Shown: in pieces, positions 6,151 through 12,899 of the stretch
How the letters are laid out: each line of letters begins with the position of its first letter
Numbering within the stretch: position 1 is the first letter of the stretch
Assembly (NCBI GenBank): GCA_023554435.1
Contig: JAMJQV010000393.1
Coordinates: 1-12,899, forward strand
Origin: Gemmatimonadota bacterium
Lineage (GTDB): Bacteria > Gemmatimonadota > Gemmatimonadetes > Palauibacterales > Palauibacteraceae
DNA length: 12,899 nucleotides
Direction: 5' to 3'
Program-made: the position numbers and the translations under genes
The notes under the pieces: model-generated
Told to the model about the DNA's origin: nothing
Databases searched by the model: none
The model's input: only the letters and a program-made list of their open reading frames with translations

Positions 6151-7980
6151 ATGAGCGTCAGTCTGGTACCCCACGGCGAACGCGAATCGCAGGGCGCACG
6201 CCGCGCTTTGGTCCTGGTGGTCGCGCTGCACCTGGTCCTGCTCCTGTTGATGCTCCGGGACTACTTCGCCGACAACGATCTCGGGTATCACATATCGCTG
6301 GCCCGGCAGTACGCGGAGAACGGCGTGTACTGGTGGGACTACCTGAACTGGGCGCCTACCGGACGACCGAATCTGCAGGGACCGGCCCTTCACTACGCGA
6401 TCGGATTTCTCGGTCGCGTCATGGGTGGCGACGGTTGGGCCTACATCCACGCCTTCTCCATCCTCGCCGTGGCACAGTGGGCCGCGGCCGTATTCACGAC
6501 CGTGTACTTCGCCCGCCGGTTCGGAGGCGATCGGGCGGCGCTGTTCGCCGGGGCGCTGTTCACCGGGAGCGTCATGTCGGCCGCGCCTTTCTTCGTCGGC
6601 GTTCCCTCGGGCTGGATCTTCATCCTGTCCGCATGGGCGATCCACTTCTTCCTCGAGAAGCGGTATGTCAGGGCGATCCTGTTCGGTACCCTGACGACGT
6701 ACGTCCACCTCGGCGGCGCTCCCGTGATCGGGCTCGGCATCCTGCTGGCCGGCCTGGCCACGCGTCGCTGGAAAGGACTGATTCTCACCGGTGGTGTCAC
6801 GGTGCTCCTGAGTTCGCCCTACATCCTGCATTTCCTGCGGCACCTGGACTGGTACAACGGCCAGCGCGGTCACGTGGCCGGGTCGGTGGCCGTGTTCACG
6901 TATGCGTTGGCGGCGCCAGGAGTGTTGTGGCTGGCGTGGATGCTGTGGCGACGGCAGAAGGGCCTGTTCCTCCTCCTGTGGGTGGTGGCTCCCCTGGCGT
7001 GGCTGTTCCAGGACAGTCTGCGGTTCTTCCTGCAGTCCACGGTCGCGGCGTCGGCGATCGCCGGGGTGTTCTTCGCGTGGTTCATCGCGCGGTTCACCGG
7101 CGAGGAGGCGCAGCACTGGCTGACCGGGGCGCTGGTGCTGGTGGCCACCCTGTATCCGTTTACGATTCCCAGCCTGCCTGTCGAAACGGCGTGGGCCGCG
7201 GGCCAGGGATTCCCGCGAGAGCTGGACTGGAACGAGGCGGAGGCCCTGGCCCTGGTGGTCGAGGAGGACAGTCTCCAGGACAGGATATTCGATCCGTACT
7301 ACGATTCTCTCAACGGGGCCCTGTCAGTGTTCGTTCCGGTGCGTCAGCGATACGGCCACTGGGGAGAGGTGAGACCCGTCGAGGACCCGGCGGAGATGAT
7401 TTCCACCGGCGAATTCGTCTACATGGTCCCCGTACCGCCGGACGACAGCCTGCTGGTGGAGTTCGATGCCAGGGGGCTGGTCATCAATCACGGTGGGGGC
7501 CGCGAGACCTCGCTGGTCACGCTCCCGGCGGCCGCGGGAACGGCGGCGGTGAATCCACTTCTGGTGGACGTCATCGAACAGGAAACCGGCTGGTTGCTGG
7601 AGAACGCGGTGCCCAACCTGTTCCCGCCGGCCACGATGCTGTTCAACGTGGCCGAAATCCGGGCGCACCGTGAGCGAATGGCGGTGCAGAAGGCGCACGT
7701 GGGACGGATTCAGCTGGCGGTGCTGGTCTACGCTTTTGCGGTGGAGGCGGACAATCCGGAACTGGCCGCCGGCGTACGGCGATCGGCGCGCGGGTGGGGC
7801 AGCGTCGCGAACTTCATCGGCGACGAGACGGCGATGGACTACATAGACGAGGCTCGATTCGAGCGCTTCCGGCAGAACCTCCGTGCGTTTGTGCGGGAGG
7901 CGAAGGTCCTGAGGACCCAGGCACTGCCGTCCCCCGGACTGGACGAAGCCACGGACCGGTTGTTCCGGGAGTTCTTCTAG
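6151..7980 (+). CDS. polytopic membrane protein, GT-C glycosyltransferase-like architecture
   Basis: This 609-residue protein is not confidently recognised. An N-terminal transmembrane helix (about 18-36) is followed by a loop with an acidic motif FADNDLGYH (39-47) and then RPNLQGPALHYAIGFLGR. This arrangement, an acidic pair in the first outer loop followed by many helices, is the usual plan of lipid-phosphate-sugar-dependent GT-C enzymes. About ten further hydrophobic segments run to residue 340. A soluble C-terminal region of about 265 residues (345-609) has no motif I know and is helical at the end. The start is ATG 6151, with GAGG 4 nt upstream; ATGs at 6064 and 6100 lack ribosome sites. 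It is first in the plus-strand cluster, 23 nt before the FMN oxidase. A glycosyl- or other lipid-linked transferase is my best guess; an unrelated membrane family is possible. Confidence 0.7.
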   Translation: MSVSLVPHGERESQGARRALVLVVALHLVLLLLMLRDYFADNDLGYHISLARQYAENGVYWWDYLNWAPTGRPNLQGPALHYAIGFLGRVMGGDGWAYIHAFSILAVAQWAAAVFTTVYFARRFGGDRAALFAGALFTGSVMSAAPFFVGVPSGWIFILSAWAIHFFLEKRYVRAILFGTLTTYVHLGGAPVIGLGILLAGLATRRWKGLILTGGVTVLLSSPYILHFLRHLDWYNGQRGHVAGSVAVFTYALAAPGVLWLAWMLWRRQKGLFLLLWVVAPLAWLFQDSLRFFLQSTVAASAIAGVFFAWFIARFTGEEAQHWLTGALVLVATLYPFTIPSLPVETAWAAGQGFPRELDWNEAEALALVVEEDSLQDRIFDPYYDSLNGALSVFVPVRQRYGHWGEVRPVEDPAEMISTGEFVYMVPVPPDDSLLVEFDARGLVINHGGGRETSLVTLPAAAGTAAVNPLLVDVIEQETGWLLENAVPNLFPPATMLFNVAEIRAHRERMAVQKAHVGRIQLAVLVYAFAVEADNPELAAGVRRSARGWGSVANFIGDETAMDYIDEARFERFRQNLRAFVREAKVLRTQALPSPGLDEATDRLFREFF

Positions 7981-8003
7981 CGTTCCTCTGACCGGAGATC
8001 CGA

Positions 8004-9239
8004 ATGAGTCAGGTCACTCCCCTCACTCGCAGGTCGTTCGCTCGTTTCCTCGCGGGCAGTCCTCTGCTCCCCCTGCTGGGATTTTCGGCCTGTGCTCCGG
8101 GCGAGCCAAGAGACTCGACGGCAGACGCTACACTTCGGGAGTTGTCCGACCTCATCGGATCTCCGGATGACGCGATCAACGTGTTCGACTTCCGCGATGT
8201 GGCCCGGAAGACCCTTCCGCCGGCCCACTACGGATACATGGCGACGGGGGTAGACGGTGATGAGACGTTGCGCGCCAACCGGAAGGGTTTCGGGCGTTTC
8301 GACCTCCGAGCACGGCGGCTGGTGGACGTAAGCTCCGTCGACACCGGAGTGGAGCTACTGGGCGAGCGCTGGGATACACCTATCGTCCTGGCCCCGGCGG
8401 GAAGCCAGAAGGCGTTCCATCCCGATGGGGAGATGGCCGCGGCGCGGGCTTCGACGGCCCTGGGCCACCACCAGATTCTCTCGACCGTCACGACGACATC
8501 GGTGGAGGACCTCAACGCCGTGCGAAACCGGCCCGTGTGGTATCAGCTCTACCCGACCTCCAACTGGAGTGTCACCCAGGCCCTTCTGCGACGGGCCGAG
8601 GGCGCAGGTTGCCAGGCGCTGGTGTTGACCGTGGACCTACCGGTCGACAGCAACCGGGAGACTCTGAGGCGATCCGTGAAGGCGGACACCCGTGATTGTT
8701 CGACCTGCCACGATGCGGGACCGACCGGCTGGTTCAGTCGGAAACCCATGTTCGAAGGTCTTGATGTGCAGAGCATTGCCTTCGACACGCCGTGGATGAC
8801 ATGGGACTTCATCGGTCGACTCCGTGATGAAACGGACATGCGAATCCTGGTGAAAGGAATCGTTCGCGGTGACGATGCGCTCCGCTGCGTGCAGTACGGG
8901 GCTGACGGAATCGTCGTGTCGAATCACGGTGGAAGGGCCGAAGCGAGCGGGAGGAGTTCCATCGAGAGCCTTCCCGAAGTCGTGGCCGCCGTTGCCGGAC
9001 GGGTCCCGGTGCTGGTGGACGGAGGGTTCCGGCGCGGAACAGACATCCTCAAGGCGCTGGCCCTGGGTGCGGATTCCATCTGCATCGGACGGCCCTACCT
9101 GTGGGGCATGGCGGCCTTCGGCCAGGCGGGTGTAGAAAAAGTGCTGGAGATCTTGCAGGCGGAATTGCAGCTGGCGATGCAGCTTCACGGAGTTCCGTCG
9201 CTGGCTGACCTGGACAGTTCTTTCGTCGTCTCCAGCTAG
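8004..9239 (+). CDS. exported FMN-dependent alpha-hydroxy-acid oxidase/dehydrogenase with CxxCH motif
   Basis: This 411-residue TIM-barrel flavoprotein oxidises 2-hydroxy acids such as L-lactate or glycolate to 2-oxo acids. Every catalytic residue of the family is present by alignment to glycolate oxidase: Y78 (YGYMATG), Y183 (YQLY), D211 and R218 (TVDLPVDSNRE), K284 (LVKGI), H308 and R311 (SNHGGR), and the FMN-phosphate loop VDGGFRRGTDILKALALGA (338-356). Residues 8-30 (TRRSFARFLAG...LGFSAC) combine a twin-arginine motif, a hydrophobic stretch and a possible lipobox Cys30, so export by Tat as a lipoprotein is likely. Most relatives are cytoplasmic or on the inner face of the membrane. An insertion between D211 and H308 carries C232-S-T-C235-H236, the haem-c attachment pattern. 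The start is ATG 8004, with GGAGA 5 nt upstream. An exported form would need to pass electrons to a quinone, cytochrome or flavodoxin rather than the cytosolic pool. Confidence 0.92.
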   Translation: MSQVTPLTRRSFARFLAGSPLLPLLGFSACAPGEPRDSTADATLRELSDLIGSPDDAINVFDFRDVARKTLPPAHYGYMATGVDGDETLRANRKGFGRFDLRARRLVDVSSVDTGVELLGERWDTPIVLAPAGSQKAFHPDGEMAAARASTALGHHQILSTVTTTSVEDLNAVRNRPVWYQLYPTSNWSVTQALLRRAEGAGCQALVLTVDLPVDSNRETLRRSVKADTRDCSTCHDAGPTGWFSRKPMFEGLDVQSIAFDTPWMTWDFIGRLRDETDMRILVKGIVRGDDALRCVQYGADGIVVSNHGGRAEASGRSSIESLPEVVAAVAGRVPVLVDGGFRRGTDILKALALGADSICIGRPYLWGMAAFGQAGVEKVLEILQAELQLAMQLHGVPSLADLDSSFVVSS

Positions 9240-9266
9240 TAGCCAAAGAGAATGAGAGGTAGCGGC

Positions 9267-11027
9267 ATGCGCTTCCCGATGTTTCGTCTTTCGGCGTTCA
9301 TGGTCCTGATGGCTGCACTCAGCGCGTCATGCGCTCCGGCCGACGGCGGAGACTACGCCACGAGTCCGCTCAGCTTTGCCGTTCAGTACGACGGCGAGGC
9401 GCGAAGCGGCCCGCTCGACGGCCGGGTCATCCTGCTGATCGCGCCTGCCGACACCGAGTCGGAGCCCCGCTTCCAGCTTCGCTCGGAGCCGGCGCGCAGC
9501 GCGCAGGGCTTCGGGATCGACGTCGAGGCCTGGCAGCCAGGCGAGCCGGCGATGATCGACGGCGCCACGTTCGGCCACCCGATCGAAGCGCTGGCGGACC
9601 TGCCGGCAGGCGAGTATTCGGTGCAGGCCGTGCTGAACGTGTACGAGACATTCGAGCTCGCGACGGGGCACACGGTCAGCTTGCCGCCCGACCGGGGCGA
9701 AGGGCAGCAGTGGAACCGGAAGCCGGGCAATCTCTACTCGACCCCGAGGACGGTTCGTGTCGATCCTTCGCGAGCCGAGGCGATCGAGATCACGCTGGAC
9801 CAGGTCATCCCCGAGATCGAGCCGCCCGCCGACACGAAGTACATTCGGCACATCCGCATGCGGAGCGAACTGCTCTCGGAGTTCTGGGGCCGCGACATGT
9901 ACCTCGGCGCGCATGTGCTGGTGCCCGAGGGCTTCGACGACCATCCCGAGGCCCGCTACCCACTCATGGTGTTCCACGGGCACTTCCCGAGCGACTTCGG
10001 CGGTTTCCGCACCGAGCCGCCTGACCCGGACCTCGAGTGCCAGTACAGCGAACGTTTCAGCCTCGACTGCTACAACCGGATCCAGCAGGAAGAGGCGTAC
10101 GACCTGTATCAACGCTGGATCTCCCCCGATTTTCCGCGCTTCCTGGCGATCGAGATCCAGCATCCCACCCCGTACTACGACGACTCGTACGCAGTGAACT
10201 CCGCCAGCCAGGGCCCGTGGGGTGACGCGCTGACGTATGAGCTGATTCCGTACATCGAGGAACAGTTCCGCGGGATCGGAGAAGGTTGGGCCCGGTTCAC
10301 GTATGGTGGATCGACCGGCGGCTGGGAGGCTCTCGCCGTGCAGGTGTTCTACCCGGAGGAGTACAACGGCGCCTTCGCGGCCTGCCCCGACCCGATCGAC
10401 TTCCGGGCCTACGAGCTGGTGAACATTTACGAACACGAGAACGCCTACTTCGACATCGGGCCGTTCGGTCGCATCGAGCGTCCGGCGCATCGGGACTGGC
10501 TGGGCCACGTCAGCTATACGGTGCGCAACGAGAACCACGCCGAGCTCGTGCGAGGGACGAAGGGCCGGTCCGGCGGCCAGTGGGACATCTGGGAGGCCAC
10601 CTACTCTCCGATGGGGGATGACGGCTACCCGCAGCGCATCTGGGACAAGCGGACCGGAGAGATCGACCACGAGGTGGCCGAGTACTGGAGAGAGAACTAC
10701 GACATCCGATACATCCTGAAGCGCGACTGGGCCGAGATCGGCCCCAGCCTCGAGGGGAAGATCCACATCTACGCCGGGGACATGGACAACTACTACCTCA
10801 ACAACGCCACGTACCTGATGGAGGAGTTCCTGGAGAGCACGACGGATCCGTATTACGCCGGGGTGGTGGACTACGGAGACCGCTTCGAGCACTGCTGGAA
10901 CGGGGATCACGAGAACTCGAACGCCATATCACGGCTGCGGTACAATACGATGTACCTGCCTCGAATCCTGGAGAGGATCCGCGAGGCGGCCCCCCCTGGC
11001 GCGGACCTGACGAGCTGGAGGTACTGA
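9267..11027 (+). CDS. exported esterase-like alpha/beta hydrolase
   Basis: This 586-residue secreted protein has a C-terminal alpha/beta-hydrolase domain of the putative-esterase (enterochelin/feruloyl esterase-like) type. A signal peptide (MRFPMFR then AFMVLMAALSA) ends at SASC (Cys22), a possible lipoprotein site. Residues about 33-180 look beta-rich, an accessory domain not recognised. Catalytic features are the core strand YPLMVFHGHF (231-240), the nucleophile elbow YGGSTGG with S349, a plausible acid D505 or D507 in YAGDMDN, and a plausible histidine H548 in WNGDHEN. The region 376-480 is an unusual insertion rich in aromatic and acidic residues. The start at 9267 is preferred over ATG 9252 because AGAGG lies 8 nt upstream and the signal peptide then has a normal length. 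It follows the oxidase after 27 nt, and its stop overlaps the flavodoxin start (TGATG). Substrate unknown; an ester-linked glycan or lipid is plausible. Confidence 0.85.
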   Translation: MRFPMFRLSAFMVLMAALSASCAPADGGDYATSPLSFAVQYDGEARSGPLDGRVILLIAPADTESEPRFQLRSEPARSAQGFGIDVEAWQPGEPAMIDGATFGHPIEALADLPAGEYSVQAVLNVYETFELATGHTVSLPPDRGEGQQWNRKPGNLYSTPRTVRVDPSRAEAIEITLDQVIPEIEPPADTKYIRHIRMRSELLSEFWGRDMYLGAHVLVPEGFDDHPEARYPLMVFHGHFPSDFGGFRTEPPDPDLECQYSERFSLDCYNRIQQEEAYDLYQRWISPDFPRFLAIEIQHPTPYYDDSYAVNSASQGPWGDALTYELIPYIEEQFRGIGEGWARFTYGGSTGGWEALAVQVFYPEEYNGAFAACPDPIDFRAYELVNIYEHENAYFDIGPFGRIERPAHRDWLGHVSYTVRNENHAELVRGTKGRSGGQWDIWEATYSPMGDDGYPQRIWDKRTGEIDHEVAEYWRENYDIRYILKRDWAEIGPSLEGKIHIYAGDMDNYYLNNATYLMEEFLESTTDPYYAGVVDYGDRFEHCWNGDHENSNAISRLRYNTMYLPRILERIREAAPPGADLTSWRY

Positions 11028-11626
11028 TGAACAAGTTCGGCGCGGCGTCGCTCGCGGCGCTGGTGTCCATGGTCGCCTGGGCCGGGCAGGCATCGGCGAT
11101 GATCTCGAGCCCGGATACGGTCCGGGTACTCATCGTCTACCACAGCGAGACCGGCAACACGGAGGCGCTGGCCGAGGCCGCGGCCGAGGGCGCCCGGAGC
11201 GTGGAGGGCGTCGAGGTCAGCATGAAGACGGTCGACGAGGCCACGAACGCGGATCTCGAGGCCTGCGACGCCCTGATGATCGGATCACCGACCTACTGGG
11301 GTTCGATGTCCACTCCGGTCAAGCAGTTCATCGATGGCCAGCGGCCCTTCATGGGAGACAAGGTGGGCGCGGCCTTCGCGACCGGGGGCAGTGATGGCGG
11401 CGGCAAGGAGCTGGCCGTCCTTTCGATCCTGGCCGCCATGCTCAACAACGGGATGATCGTGGCGGGACCTCACTACGAAGAGAGCGGCTTCCGGTTTGGC
11501 AGCTTCGGTGTCGCGGCCACGACTGGCGTGGACAGTCCCGGCCTCGACGAGGCCGAGTTGAGGCGGGCCAGGCTGCTGGGTGAGCGGGTGGCCACAGTGG
11601 CCAAGCGGTACAGGGGATCGAAGTGA
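11027..11626 (+). CDS. flavodoxin-family protein with Sec-type signal peptide
   Basis: This 199-residue flavodoxin-fold protein close to the WrbA/NAD(P)H:quinone-type flavodoxins should bind FMN. The phosphate-binding loop HSETGNT (39-45), the isoalloxazine loop GSPTYWGSMSTPVKQFID (86-103) and the ATGGSDGGGKE segment (118-128) are all present. Residues 1-24 (MNKFGAASLAALVSMVAWAG, then QASA) are a textbook Sec signal with an AxA cleavage site and no twin arginines, so the mature protein should begin near residue 25. Export of a flavodoxin is unusual and requires FMN in the periplasm. The start is ATG 11027, with GGAGG at 11017-11021 and a 5-nt spacer, 1 nt overlapping the esterase stop. The stop overlaps the kinase start by 1 nt. 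It could shuttle electrons for the nearby FMN oxidase or act as a quinone reductase; both are inference. Confidence 0.9.
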   Translation: MNKFGAASLAALVSMVAWAGQASAMISSPDTVRVLIVYHSETGNTEALAEAAAEGARSVEGVEVSMKTVDEATNADLEACDALMIGSPTYWGSMSTPVKQFIDGQRPFMGDKVGAAFATGGSDGGGKELAVLSILAAMLNNGMIVAGPHYEESGFRFGSFGVAATTGVDSPGLDEAELRRARLLGERVATVAKRYRGSK

Positions 11627-12899
11627 TGTTCGAGTCCACCCCGGCTCCGCGGCAGGTCCGCTACGCCGGCACTGCACCAACCGGCCTGCCGGCGGATCTG
11701 CTGCAGAGGGCCTCGAAGCGGCTTGGGTATGCAGCCCTGATCTACGCCGGAACCTACTTCATGGCGTATTTCGGGCCCATCCTGCTCAACCCGCGCCTCA
11801 TGTGGCACATCCTCACCGCATCTTCCACTCCAGTGGCTGCGACCTCCATCGGCCTTGGCCTCGCGATCTACCTGCTGTCCCGGTTCGGGAGCCTTCGCCC
11901 CGAGGTCCTGCTCGACATCGGCCTGGTGTTCGAGGTGGTGGGTGCCATCGGCATCGCATGGGCCAACATCTGGGGGCTGTGGCCCCGGCCAGGTGACTTC
12001 GCGGGCTTCTTCGAGGTGCTTCAGAGTCGCAGTGGATACATGGGCATCCCATGGGAGTGCGTGTGGATCCTGCTCTTTCCTCTCATCGTGCCGAGCACAT
12101 TCGGCAAGACGGTCCTGGCGTCGTTCGGTGCTGCCACGGCGGGGATGGTCGTTCTGACTCTGTCCATCGTGGCCGGAGCCACGGCGGCCGACGTGCCCGT
12201 GGGGACGATGTTCGGATACTACCTGTTCAGCACCTACCTGTGCGCCGTCCTCGCCGTCGTCATCTCGCGCGGCGTGTACCGCTACGGGAAGAGGCTCGCC
12301 AAGGCCCAGGAAGTGGGGAGCTACAAGCTCACCGAGTTGCTCGGCCGCGGCGGGATGGGGGACGTGTGGGTCGCCGAGCACCAGATGCTGGCCCGCCCGG
12401 CGGCGATCAAGCTGATCCGGCCGGAAGCCCTCGGCTCCCAGGAAGCCGGTGCCCGCGTCGTGGAGGAGCGCTTCAAGCGTGAGGCCCGGGCCACGGCGGC
12501 TCTTCGCTCCACGCACACCGTGGATCTGTATGACTTCGGCATCACCGACGACGGTGCGTTCTACTACGTCATGGAGATGCTGGACGGACTGGACCTGGCC
12601 ACGCTGGTCGGACGGTTCGGGCCGCTACCTGCCGGCCGGGTCGTGCATCTGCTGCGCGGTGTCTGCCACTCGCTTGGTGAGGCCCATGGCCAGGGCCTGA
12701 TTCACCGAGACGTGAAGCCGGCCAACATCTTCACCTGTCGCCTCGGTCCGGACCTGGACTTCGCAAAGGTCCTGGATTTCGGGCTCGTGAAGTCGACCGG
12801 CGAGGAAGCGGGTGGGGCCACCGCCCTCACCCAGGAGGGTTCCGTGGCCGGTACGCCGGCGTTCATGGCGCCCGAGATGGCCCTGGGGGACGGAAGCGT
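11626..12899 (+). CDS. membrane-anchored Ser/Thr protein kinase (Hanks type), 3' end outside the window
   Basis: 424 complete codons are visible before the window ends. The N-terminal 225 residues carry about six transmembrane helices (roughly 33-53, 65-85, 95-117, 143-163, 166-188, 196-216) with little soluble part. A Hanks-type kinase domain starts near 233, the reverse order of PknB-type kinases. Seen are the Gly-rich loop LLGRGGMGDVWVAEH (238-252), the ATP lysine K262 in AIKLI, the alpha-C glutamate E286 in RFKREA, the catalytic loop HRDVKPAN (360-367; D362), the DFG at 384-386 and the APE at 415-417. The activation segment is rich in Ser/Thr between DFG and APE, as expected for autophosphorylation. 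All catalytic residues are intact, so activity is likely. The start is ATG 11626, overlapping the flavodoxin stop by 1 nt (TGATG). The multi-helix domain could sense membrane or quinone state; that is inference. Confidence 0.92.
   Translation, partial: MFESTPAPRQVRYAGTAPTGLPADLLQRASKRLGYAALIYAGTYFMAYFGPILLNPRLMWHILTASSTPVAATSIGLGLAIYLLSRFGSLRPEVLLDIGLVFEVVGAIGIAWANIWGLWPRPGDFAGFFEVLQSRSGYMGIPWECVWILLFPLIVPSTFGKTVLASFGAATAGMVVLTLSIVAGATAADVPVGTMFGYYLFSTYLCAVLAVVISRGVYRYGKRLAKAQEVGSYKLTELLGRGGMGDVWVAEHQMLARPAAIKLIRPEALGSQEAGARVVEERFKREARATAALRSTHTVDLYDFGITDDGAFYYVMEMLDGLDLATLVGRFGPLPAGRVVHLLRGVCHSLGEAHGQGLIHRDVKPANIFTCRLGPDLDFAKVLDFGLVKSTGEEAGGATALTQEGSVAGTPAFMAPEMALGDGS

Noticed and set aside
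9327..10910. Long minus-strand open frame opposite the esterase
   Set aside because: The plus-strand gene has a signal peptide and catalytic motifs; the opposite frame is Val/Arg/Asp-rich shadow with no ribosome site.
11473..12516. Minus-strand open frame opposite flavodoxin and kinase
   Set aside because: It crosses the junction of two recognised genes and has no recognisable domain.
1..12899. CRISPR array, tRNA, rRNA, insertion sequence or phage remnants
   Set aside because: No spaced direct repeats, clover-leaf sequences, transposase motifs or terminal inverted repeats were seen on reading both strands.

Overview
The window is high-GC DNA, by eye about two-thirds G+C. It is densely coding, with tight operons, 1-nt stop/start overlaps and strong GGAGG-type ribosome sites. 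It codes for many exported proteins: a sulfatase, a twin-arginine aldo/keto reductase, an exported FMN oxidase, a secreted esterase and a secreted flavodoxin. It also codes for a membrane Ser/Thr kinase whose transmembrane part comes before the kinase. This mix suits a free-living Gram-negative bacterium of the Gemmatimonadota/Acidobacteriota type. That placement is inferred from gene style; no rRNA or marker gene is present. I see no tRNA, rRNA, CRISPR array, transposase or phage gene.

Layout. (1) At 23-963, minus strand, a small unknown helical protein is coupled through a GTGA overlap to a Nim-like FMN split-barrel protein. (2) An AT-rich intergenic stretch at 964-1051 separates this pair from a divergent SAM-dependent methyltransferase (1052-1786, plus). 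(3) A two-helix membrane miniprotein (1803-2003, minus) converges on the methyltransferase, followed by about 220 bp with no gene. (4) A minus-strand operon reads from about 6011 down to 2223: a nucleotide-transporter-like MFS protein, a Tat-signal aldo/keto reductase and a type I sulfatase. Spacing is a 20-nt overlap, then a 14-nt gap. (5) Diverging from it, a plus-strand cluster runs from 6151 to the window end: a polytopic membrane protein resembling GT-C glycosyltransferases, an exported alpha-hydroxy-acid oxidase, an exported esterase, an exported flavodoxin and a membrane-anchored Ser/Thr kinase cut off by the window end. The last three are joined by TGATG overlaps.

How they may work together. 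The plus-strand cluster looks like an envelope redox and carbohydrate/ester-processing unit with its own kinase. The most notable points are a CxxCH haem-c-like motif inside the exported FMN oxidase, a Sec-type signal peptide on a flavodoxin (normally cytoplasmic), and co-translation of that flavodoxin with a receptor-like kinase. Three predicted exported proteins share Cys-Ala-Pro after the signal peptide, and two of them share CAPGEP exactly. The minus-strand operon points to removal of sulfate from an external substrate. A functional link between the two divergent operons is inference only.
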